A stretch of DNA of 9,540 bases from Sphingomonas sp. (lineage in GTDB: Bacteria; Pseudomonadota; Alphaproteobacteria; Sphingomonadales; Sphingomonadaceae): positions 1-9,540 of the forward strand of contig PNLG01000225.1 in the NCBI GenBank assembly GCA_013822915.1, read 5' to 3'. The position numbers and the translations under genes were made by a program. Shown here piece after piece: positions 1 to 5,145 of this stretch. The notes below the pieces were generated by a model, which saw only the letters and a program-made list of their open reading frames with translations, ran no database searches and had not been told where the DNA came from. Each line of letters opens with the position of its first letter. Position 1 is the first letter of the stretch.

Positions 1-170
1 GCCCCCGCCAGGATTGCGGCGAGCCAGAATTCGCCCGCTACGGCCAGCACGACCGTGCCACGCCGTAATCGCTGCCGACCAGTGCCAAGCCGGTGCGAGG
101 CGTAACCGATCGCCAGCCCAACCATCGTTGCCAACATGATCGGTAGCAGATTCAATAAGATATAGATCAT
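1..170 (-). CDS. Small integral membrane protein of unknown function (3' part missing)
   Basis: This is the first 56 codons of a minus-strand gene that runs off the left edge. The reading frame is open from an ATG at 168-170, and the messenger has an AAGGGGGCGG tract at a reasonable ribosome-binding distance before it. The protein begins MIYILLNLLPIMLATMVGLA, a strongly hydrophobic helix (about residues 2-23). A short basic stretch, HRLGTGRQRLRRG, follows, and then a second hydrophobic segment (about 39-56). A helix, a positively charged loop and another helix is the pattern of a multi-pass inner-membrane protein whose basic loop faces the cytoplasm. I do not recognise the family. The gene is divergent from the diguanylate cyclase to its right, with about 112 bp between the preferred starts, so the two may share a control region. 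That it is a real gene is likely; its function is unknown. Confidence 0.55.
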   Translation of the reverse strand, partial: MIYILLNLLPIMLATMVGLAIGYASHRLGTGRQRLRRGTVVLAVAGEFWLAAILAG

Positions 171-255
171 GACGACCGCCCCCTTTTGCCCATCGTGCCG
201 CACCGGCCAACGCGCCCGCGCCACCGCATCGCGCTCTGACAATGCCAAGAATAGC

Positions 256-263
256 TTAACCAA
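256..263 (+). promoter_or_regulatory. Weak CtrA-like half-site upstream of the diguanylate cyclase
   Basis: TTAACCAA lies 20 bp before the preferred ATG at 283 and differs at one position from the TTAACCAT half-site known for the alphaproteobacterial regulator CtrA. There is no second TTAA at the 7-bp spacing of a full CtrA box. It may be chance; it is recorded because a stronger, paired version occurs at 3487-3511. Confidence 0.2.
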
Positions 264-282
264 GCGGCGCTATACCTGTTTC

Positions 283-2079
283 ATGCACCATGGCGCGCCA
301 GTTCCGGTTTCCCAACGCCCACGCATATGGGCGCGCGCCATCGCCATTGGCATAGGCTATTTCCTGCTGGCGGCTGAGATGATTTTGCTCACCCGTTTCG
401 ATGGCGGTCTGGCCAGTCTCTGGCTGGCCACCAGCGTCCTGGCCGCCGAGCTGATGATCGCCAATCGCGCAGCGTGGTGGGCAAGCATTACCACGTGCCT
501 GATCGCCAATTTCGCCGCGACCGCGCTGTTCAGCTTTGGCCCCGTCGCTGCCCTTCCCTTCGCGGTGGTGAATGTTGGCGAAGCAATCCTGGTCGCGACA
601 TTGCTCCGACGACTGCGACGCGCGCAATCCTATCTCGATTCACTCGAAGGCGTGATCGTTTTTGCGCTGGTTTCTGCGGCTATCGTGCCGAGCGTCACCA
701 GTGTGGCGGGGGCCGCGTTATCGGCCACCTTCGGCGCTATGCCCTTTACGACCGAATACCGAACCTGGCTGTTCGCTCATGGGCTCGGCATGCTGACGTT
801 CACGCCATTGATGACGCTCCTCCTGAATGGCCGCATTCGGCAATGGCTGCGCGGGGCGAGTCGCGCGGACCGAACGGAAAGCGTGGTGTGGCTGATCGTG
901 ATGATAACGACCAGCTTGATCGTTTTTGGCCAGTCAACGGCGCCTTTGCTGTTCGTGCCGATCCTGCCGCTTATCATCATTGCTTTTAGGCTTGAGCAGG
1001 TGGGCACGGTGACAGGACTCATCATTCTGGCAACGATCGGCGGGCTGCTAACCATGGTCGGCCAGGGTCCGGTTCAGTTACTGGGTGCAGACCCGGCCAA
1101 TCAGCTCCGCCTGTTTCAATTTTATCTGGCCATGACGACCCTGACGGTGTTGCCCGTCGCAGCCGAGCTGTCGCAACGCCGCGCGCTGTTTCGGCGGGTG
1201 GGGGAGAGCGAGGCGCGCTTCAAGCTGATTACCGAAAGCTCGACTGACATGATCATCTCGCTCGATCGGCGGGGCGTCATCACCTATGCCTCGCCATCGG
1301 CGTTTGAAGTCACGGGCTTCACTCCCGAACAACTGGTCGGACAGCGTCCGCACGAGCTGGCTTGCGGCCCCGATCAAGCGACGATGGATGCGGCGGGCGA
1401 AGCGATCAAACTCGCCGGACGGCCAACAACCGTCGAATATGCCGCACGAACCCCAACGGGCGAACGCCGGTGGTTTGAAGCGCACACCCGTGGCTTGTTT
1501 GATGGCGAGGGCCGGTTTACCGGCTGGGTCAGTGCGATACGCGACATTTCGGTGCGCAAGGCACTGGAACTGCGGCTCGCCCATGCGGCATCGACCGATC
1601 CGCTGACGGGGCTTGCCAACCGGCGGCGGTTCGACAGCGTGCTCGAACGCACGATCGATGATCGCCGCGCCAATCGCGGCTGTGGCTGCATCGCTTTGTT
1701 CGACATCGACTTTTTCAAGCGCGTCAACGACGCTTATGGTCATGCGGTTGGCGATTTGGTGCTGGAGACTTTTGCTGCGGCCGCGCTGCGGTCGGTGCGT
1801 GGCGAAGATCATGTCGCGCGGCTGGGCGGCGAGGAATTCGGGATCATCCTGGAGGGCGCATCGGTTGCCCAGGCAATCGAGATTTGCGAGCGCGTGCGCC
1901 ACGCGATCGCCCGCGATGTCACCCGCGCCCCCGACGGCACCGAAGTTTGCGTGACGGTGAGCGCGGGAGTCGCCGAAATCACGCCGGGTCTGTCGCGCCT
2001 GCAATTGATGCGCGCCGCCGATGAAGCGCTCTACCGTGCCAAGGCGGGCGGGCGCGACCAACTGGCGCTCGCGGCCTGA
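283..2079 (+). CDS. Membrane-anchored diguanylate cyclase, MASE1-PAS-GGDEF
   Basis: Makes cyclic di-GMP from two GTP at the inner membrane. From the ATG at 283 it is 598 residues. The N-terminal 300 residues are a run of hydrophobic helices, the first at about 17-36, resembling a MASE1 sensor. A PAS domain follows (about 305-430, containing ESSTDMIISLDRRGVITYAS and ending GWVSAIRDIS). A GGDEF domain (about 432-596) opens with STDPLTGLANRRRFD. The active-site motif is intact as GGEEF (515-519). RGED (506-509), exactly five residues upstream, matches the RxxD product-inhibition site, so an active, feedback-inhibited enzyme is expected. No EAL domain is present. The frame is also open upstream to an ATG at 169. 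That extension is arginine-rich, overlaps the start of the divergent gene and does not look like MASE1, so 283 is preferred although no good ribosome-binding site precedes it. Its signal ligand cannot be told from sequence. Confidence 0.9.
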   Translation: MHHGAPVPVSQRPRIWARAIAIGIGYFLLAAEMILLTRFDGGLASLWLATSVLAAELMIANRAAWWASITTCLIANFAATALFSFGPVAALPFAVVNVGEAILVATLLRRLRRAQSYLDSLEGVIVFALVSAAIVPSVTSVAGAALSATFGAMPFTTEYRTWLFAHGLGMLTFTPLMTLLLNGRIRQWLRGASRADRTESVVWLIVMITTSLIVFGQSTAPLLFVPILPLIIIAFRLEQVGTVTGLIILATIGGLLTMVGQGPVQLLGADPANQLRLFQFYLAMTTLTVLPVAAELSQRRALFRRVGESEARFKLITESSTDMIISLDRRGVITYASPSAFEVTGFTPEQLVGQRPHELACGPDQATMDAAGEAIKLAGRPTTVEYAARTPTGERRWFEAHTRGLFDGEGRFTGWVSAIRDISVRKALELRLAHAASTDPLTGLANRRRFDSVLERTIDDRRANRGCGCIALFDIDFFKRVNDAYGHAVGDLVLETFAAAALRSVRGEDHVARLGGEEFGIILEGASVAQAIEICERVRHAIARDVTRAPDGTEVCVTVSAGVAEITPGLSRLQLMRAADEALYRAKAGGRDQLALAA

Positions 2080-2126
2080 CGCAAATCGGGCTGGACCGCG
2101 ACCGCCATCTGCCTAAGGGTGTCGGC

Positions 2127-2888
2127 ATGGCGGAACCCCTTTATGCTGATCCGATTCCGGCCGCGACGCTGGTGCTATTTCGCAGGGGCGCTGACGCGCC
2201 CGAATTGCTGTTCGTCGAACGGGCAGCGGCGATGGCCTTTGCCGGCGGGGCGCTCGTCTTTCCGGGCGGACGAGTTGATGCAGCCGATGCAGCGCTCGCG
2301 CTGCGCGACATGCCCGCCGACCCGCATGGCCCGGCGCGAATCGCCGCCATTCGCGAAATAATCGAGGAAGCGGGGATCGCGATTGGTCTGTCCCCGCTCC
2401 CCGACGCGCCGACACTGCACGCGGTGCGAGCCGCGCTCCACAGCGGCGCGCCGTTCGCCGATATTCTGGACACACACGGCTTAGCGCTCAATCTGGACGC
2501 GCTGGTGCCCTTTGCGCGCTGGTGCCCGCGCCACGCTAATATGCGGATTTTCGACACGATGTTCTTCATCGCCACGCTGCCAGAGGGCACACCCGACCCG
2601 GTGGTTGACGGAACCGAGAATGTCTGCGCCTTTTGGGCAAGCGCGCAGGCCGTGCTTGACGACGCTGATGCGGGCCGCGCGACCATCATTTTCCCGACCC
2701 GCCGCAATCTGGAGCGGCTGGCGCGCTATGATGACTTCGACCAGGCTGCCGCCGACGCGCGCCGGCACGGCACGCCGATGATTACGCCATGGGTGGAGAC
2801 ACGCGGCGACGGCGAGTATCTGTGCATCCCGGACGCGATAGGCTATCCGGTGACTGCGGAACGGCTGGACAACGCCAAACGCGCCTAG
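2127..2888 (+). CDS. Nudix hydrolase with an interrupted Nudix box (NUDT19-like, possible CoA/acyl-CoA diphosphatase)
   Basis: A 253-residue Nudix pyrophosphohydrolase, expected to cleave a nucleoside-diphosphate-linked substrate with Mg2+ in the cytoplasm. FPGGRVDAAD (45-54) supplies the first half of the Nudix box and REIIEEAG (76-83) the catalytic second half with the metal-binding glutamates. Between the halves are 21 residues where the classical GX5EX7REUXEEXGU motif has 7, and the usual first glutamate is Asp54. A lengthened box is typical of NUDT19-type proteins. The segment before the box, LLFVERAAAMAFAGGALVFP, partly follows the spacing of the CoA-binding motif of coenzyme A diphosphatases but lacks its second arginine, so a CoA-type substrate is a reasonable but unproven guess. 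The ATG is preceded by AAGGGTG at a suitable distance. The gene lies 47 bp after the diguanylate cyclase on the same strand with no terminator seen between, so co-transcription is possible. Confidence 0.82.
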   Translation: MAEPLYADPIPAATLVLFRRGADAPELLFVERAAAMAFAGGALVFPGGRVDAADAALALRDMPADPHGPARIAAIREIIEEAGIAIGLSPLPDAPTLHAVRAALHSGAPFADILDTHGLALNLDALVPFARWCPRHANMRIFDTMFFIATLPEGTPDPVVDGTENVCAFWASAQAVLDDADAGRATIIFPTRRNLERLARYDDFDQAAADARRHGTPMITPWVETRGDGEYLCIPDAIGYPVTAERLDNAKRA

Positions 2889-2911
2889 CGCTTGTTCCAC
2901 TGAAACTGGCG

Positions 2912-3457
2912 TTAGTTGAGCGCCGCGTTGTCCACTTTTTCGACCCAATAGGGAAAAAAGGCGGGTTCGCGCGTTGACCATCCCTGCGCGGTCGCCGCCG
3001 CTTCACTGATCGATTGCAGCAGACGCCGCCGCATCTCGGGGTGAAGGTGCGGCATGGCAGCGGCCGCGCAAAAGGCGGCGGGGAGCCAGGGCCGCACTGC
3101 CGCCCCGATCAAGCGCTCATACAGGAAGCGATAGGCCGAAAAGCTGGTCAGCCGCCCTTGCGCCAGGTCGAACGCGCTGAGCGTGACGAGCTGGCCCAGA
3201 AATGGCTCGACCCCGTCGATGCCGCTGTCGGCGGGAATCGTTGCGCGCAGATCAGGCAGCCGGTCATAGAGGCGGTATTGCGCGCGAATGCTCGCCGCCT
3301 CCACCACATCGCGCGACCAGCGTTCAAGCGCATCCTCGCGGTCCAGCCCGATGTCGAGCGATCGGCGGACGTAGCGCTGGGTTGCTGCGGCAAAACCCGC
3401 GAATTCCTTCATCTCGGCCAGAGCAAGGGCCCCGGCGGGTTTCATCGCTGCGCTCAT
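2912..3457 (-). CDS. Conserved-looking hypothetical protein, 181 residues
   Basis: I do not recognise this protein. From the ATG at 3455-3457 it is 181 residues, mainly predicted helix, with no signal peptide, no convincing membrane segment and no familiar catalytic motif. It is rich in charged helices near the N-terminus (QRYVRRSLDIGLDREDALER, about 27-46). A Tyr/Phe/Arg-rich centre (FSAYRFLYERLIGAAVRPWL, about 106-125) and an aromatic C-terminal stretch (EPAFFPYWVEK, about 164-174) follow. The start is set by AAAAGGA placed seven bases before the ATG. The frame stays open to 3748, but that extension is antisense to the BI-1 gene and would cross its terminator, so it is rejected. The gene is convergent with the Nudix gene (23 bp apart) and has its own candidate promoter and palindrome upstream. 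That it is a real gene is fairly sure from the ribosome-binding site and the protein-like composition. Confidence 0.7.
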   Translation of the reverse strand: MSAAMKPAGALALAEMKEFAGFAAATQRYVRRSLDIGLDREDALERWSRDVVEAASIRAQYRLYDRLPDLRATIPADSGIDGVEPFLGQLVTLSAFDLAQGRLTSFSAYRFLYERLIGAAVRPWLPAAFCAAAAMPHLHPEMRRRLLQSISEAAATAQGWSTREPAFFPYWVEKVDNAALN

Positions 3458-3481
3458 CCCATGGTCCTTTTCGGCTGGTGT

Positions 3482-3515
3482 GGCGTCTAACCATGCCGCG
3501 ATCATGGTTAACGCC
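3482..3515. promoter_or_regulatory. Inverted repeat with paired CtrA-like half-sites (candidate operator)
   Basis: TAACCATG (3488-3495) and CATGGTTA (3503-3510) are perfect 8-bp inverted arms around a 7-bp spacer. They are flanked by GGCG (3482-3485) and CGCC (3512-3515), which can also pair across a small internal loop. The minus strand carries TTAACCAT (3511-3504), identical to the CtrA 8-mer half-site. The plus strand carries CTAACCAT (3487-3494), a 7 of 8 match. The site overlaps the -10 of the candidate promoter, about 25-60 bp before the start of the 181-residue gene. The symmetry suits a dimeric regulator; CtrA is the named guess, not a demonstration. Confidence 0.45.
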
Positions 3516-3529
3516 GTCTTGATGGACAA
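3501..3529 (-). promoter_or_regulatory. Candidate promoter of the 181-residue gene
   Basis: Read on the minus strand, TTGTCC (3529-3524) and CATGAT (3506-3501) are 17 bp apart, each matching 4 of 6 bases of the housekeeping -35 and -10 consensus. Transcription would begin about 35 bp before the ATG at 3457. The -10 lies inside the inverted repeat at 3482-3515, and the BI-1 terminator ends just upstream, so the gene needs its own promoter. Confidence 0.4.
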
Positions 3530-3541
3530 GGGCCGATGCAC

Positions 3542-3571
3542 AAAAAAGCCCGGCGAGTTTCCCCGCCGGGC
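3542..3571 (-). terminator. Rho-independent terminator after the BI-1 gene
   Basis: GCCCGGCG (3548-3555) and CGCCGGGC (3564-3571) form a perfect 8-bp GC stem with an 8-base loop. On the minus strand the stem is followed directly by six T (complement of 3542-3547). It begins 25 bp after the BI-1 stop codon and therefore ends that transcript before the 181-residue gene. Confidence 0.85.
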
Positions 3572-3596
3572 CCCAATTTGCTCCAATCGCGCCAGA

Positions 3597-4334
3597 TTAT
3601 TCGCGATTACCGCCGAACAGGCGCAGAATGAACAGGAACATGTTGATGAAATCGAGATAGAGGTTGAGCGCCGACATGATGACGGTGCGTCCCTCCCACT
3701 CGGTGCCGGCGACTTCGGCGTAAAGCGCCTTGGTCCGCTGGGTGTCATAAGCGGTCAGCCCGGCAAAAATCAGCACGCCGACCAGGCTGATAACCAGATC
3801 AAGCGGCCCCGATTGCACGAACACATTGATCAGGCTGGCGACAATCAGGCCGATCAGCCCGACGATCAGAAACGCACCCATCGCACTCAGATTGCGCTTG
3901 GTGGTGTAGCCATAGAGGCTAAGCCCTGCAAAACCCGCCGAGGTCGCGAAAAACGCCTGCGCAATCGCGATCTCGCTATAGCGCAGGAAAATCGTCGACA
4001 GCGACAGCCCCATCGCCACAGCATAGCCCCAGAACAGCGCCTGAAGCGTGCCGGTCGACATCCGCGCCTGACCAAAGCTCATCGCGAACACAAAGCCGAG
4101 CGGGGCGAGCGTGATAATCCATTTCAGAATGCCGCCGCCCAGAAACACTTGTGCCGCCAGCCCGCTGGCCGCAAAGCCGAGCGCGATCACGCCCGTCAGC
4201 AGGACAGCCGACGCCATGTAATTGTAAACCGACAACATATAGGACCGCAGCCCCGCGTCATAAGCGGCACCGCGCGCATCGGCGCCTGCCGAATAACCGG
4301 CGGCCGCCGACCGGGGATCAGACCAGTTTGCCAT
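3597..4334 (-). CDS. Bax inhibitor-1 / YccA (TMBIM) family membrane protein
   Basis: A 245-residue polytopic inner-membrane protein of the BI-1 family. Bacterial members include YccA, a modulator of the FtsH protease, and YetJ, a pH-sensitive calcium leak channel. After a soluble N-terminus (about 1-35, Ala/Gly-rich) there are about seven hydrophobic segments between residues 40 and 240. Family hallmarks near the C-terminus are FAGLTAYDTQ (190-199) and ALNLYLDFINMFLFILRLFG (222-241). Asp197 and Asp228 are the likely counterparts of the paired aspartates that sense pH in YetJ. The length is normal, slightly longer than YccA. The start has an AAAGGAG ribosome-binding site ten bases ahead. A candidate promoter lies upstream and a strong terminator downstream, so it appears to be a single-gene unit, divergent from thpR. 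Family assignment is secure; the physiological role in this organism is not. Confidence 0.92.
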   Translation of the reverse strand: MANWSDPRSAAAGYSAGADARGAAYDAGLRSYMLSVYNYMASAVLLTGVIALGFAASGLAAQVFLGGGILKWIITLAPLGFVFAMSFGQARMSTGTLQALFWGYAVAMGLSLSTIFLRYSEIAIAQAFFATSAGFAGLSLYGYTTKRNLSAMGAFLIVGLIGLIVASLINVFVQSGPLDLVISLVGVLIFAGLTAYDTQRTKALYAEVAGTEWEGRTVIMSALNLYLDFINMFLFILRLFGGNRE

Positions 4335-4353
4335 TTTGAACTAACTCCTTTGC

Positions 4354-4368
4354 CCGGCTCAATGCCGG
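4354..4368 (-). other. Small hairpin in the BI-1 leader
   Basis: CCGGC (4354-4358) and GCCGG (4364-4368) form a 5-bp stem with a 5-base loop. In the transcript it ends only a few bases before the AAAGGAG ribosome-binding site of the BI-1 gene. It could stabilise the leader or affect ribosome access. It is short and may be incidental. Confidence 0.3.
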
Positions 4369-4376
4369 TTAGGGCG

Positions 4377-4405
4377 AATATCGGCGTTTTCATCGCCAGT
4401 TTCAA
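4377..4405 (-). promoter_or_regulatory. Candidate promoter of the BI-1 gene
   Basis: On the minus strand, TTGAAA (4405-4400; 5 of 6 to the -35 consensus) and GATATT (4382-4377; 4 of 6 to the -10 consensus) are exactly 17 bp apart. The predicted start gives a leader of about 35 bases containing a small hairpin and the ribosome-binding site. It is the best promoter match in the window. Confidence 0.5.
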
Positions 4406-4485
4406 GGAAAACCCGCAACCGCCTTTGTTCGGCGCGTTGCGCATTTCTTACCAAATTTTAGTCGCTTAACCCCTGATGAACGATT

Positions 4486-4520
4486 AACCCTGCGCACCGT
4501 TGGGATCCGAAGTTAGGGTT
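4486..4520 (+). promoter_or_regulatory. Inverted repeat in front of thpR
   Basis: AACCCT (4486-4491) and AGGGTT (4515-4520) are inverted arms separated by 23 bp and ending six bases before the thpR ATG. Two TTAAC words (4466-4470 and 4484-4488) lie just upstream, 18 bp apart start to start, which is not the spacing of a CtrA box. No convincing -35/-10 pair was found for thpR. Significance is doubtful. Confidence 0.2.
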
Positions 4521-4526
4521 TGAAAG

Positions 4527-5069
4527 ATGCACCGTCTTTTCATCGGCTTGCGACCGCCGCACACGATCCGCGCCCAATTGCTGGCGCTGATGGGCGGCGT
4601 GCCTGCCGCGCGCTGGCAAAGCGACGAGCAATTGCACCTGACGCTGCGCTATATCGGCGAGGTCAGCGCCCCCATGGCTGAGGATATCGCGATGATGCTT
4701 GCACGCCTGCATGCTCCGGCGCCCGTAGCGCAGCTTGCGGGCGTTGGCCGCTTTGACAAAAAGGGGCGCACCGACAGCTTATGGGCGGGCGTCGTGCCGG
4801 TCGCACCGCTGGCGGCACTCCACAACAAGGTTAACCGCGCGCTGGCGTTGCTCGGCTTGCCGTTCGAGGAACGCAGCTTTGTGCCGCACATCACGCTGGC
4901 CCGGTTACCGCGCAGCCAGGGAGCCGGGCCGACAATCGACGCGTTTATCGCGCAACACGCCACGCTGGCCAGCGCACCGTTCAATCTGGCCCATTTAATC
5001 CTGTTCGAAAGCCAGCTGACGAGCGAGGGCGCAGTTTATGAGCCGCGCGCGCGGTGGCCGCTGGGCTGA
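4527..5069 (+). CDS. thpR: RNA 2',3'-cyclic phosphodiesterase (2'-5' RNA ligase family, ThpR)
   Basis: A 180-residue cytoplasmic enzyme of the 2H phosphoesterase superfamily. It opens 2',3'-cyclic phosphate ends of RNA to 2'-phosphate; some members can join tRNA halves through a 2'-5' bond in vitro. The two signature HxTx motifs are intact as HLTL (37-40) and HITL (121-124). The N-terminus MHRLFIGLRPP is typical, the SLWAGV segment (84-89) precedes the second half, and the length is normal for the family. The upstream gap of 192 bp to the BI-1 gene holds the divergent control regions. The immediate ribosome-binding site is weak (GAAAG just before the ATG), but the start matches the usual family N-terminus. 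No RNA-ligase or tRNA partner gene is adjacent. Confidence 0.92.
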   Translation: MHRLFIGLRPPHTIRAQLLALMGGVPAARWQSDEQLHLTLRYIGEVSAPMAEDIAMMLARLHAPAPVAQLAGVGRFDKKGRTDSLWAGVVPVAPLAALHNKVNRALALLGLPFEERSFVPHITLARLPRSQGAGPTIDAFIAQHATLASAPFNLAHLILFESQLTSEGAVYEPRARWPLG

Positions 5070-5085
5070 TCGACTCCAAAGTCCT

Positions 5086-5114
5086 TTGCGCTTTAGCCCG
5101 TCGCTCTGCTAGCC
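5086..5114 (+). promoter_or_regulatory. Candidate promoter of the MFS transporter
   Basis: TTGCGC (5086-5091) and CTAGCC (5109-5114) are 17 bp apart, a spacing and style common for alphaproteobacterial housekeeping promoters. It lies in the 76-bp gap after thpR and would give a leader of about 25 bases carrying the AAAGAGGAG ribosome-binding site. The -10 match is modest. Confidence 0.4.
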
Positions 5115-5145
5115 CGCTGGGCGAGTGATCCAAAGAGGAGCCGAT

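Noticed and set aside
169..282. N-terminal extension of the diguanylate cyclase to an ATG at 169
   Set aside because: The 38 extra residues are Arg/Thr-rich, overlap the start of the divergent gene, and precede the normal MASE1 beginning. No ribosome-binding site is seen.
1078..2061. 327-residue minus-strand open frame opposite the diguanylate cyclase
   Set aside because: It is a shadow of the PAS-GGDEF coding region, with no ribosome-binding site or protein-like composition.
3458..3748. Longer form of the 181-residue protein starting at 3748
   Set aside because: The extension is antisense to the BI-1 3' end and its terminator. The ATG at 3457 has a good ribosome-binding site.
3480..4469. 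329-residue plus-strand open frame opposite the BI-1 gene
   Set aside because: It is highly charged, lacks motifs and is antisense to a conserved membrane protein. It also crosses a terminator and two promoter regions.
4466..4488. Two TTAAC words in front of thpR as a full CtrA box
   Set aside because: They are separated by 14 bp instead of the 7 bp required between TTAA elements, and the flanking bases do not match TTAACCAT.
5125..5145. GTG start for the MFS gene at 5125
   Set aside because: The AAAGAGGAG ribosome-binding site lies downstream of it and serves the ATG at 5146.
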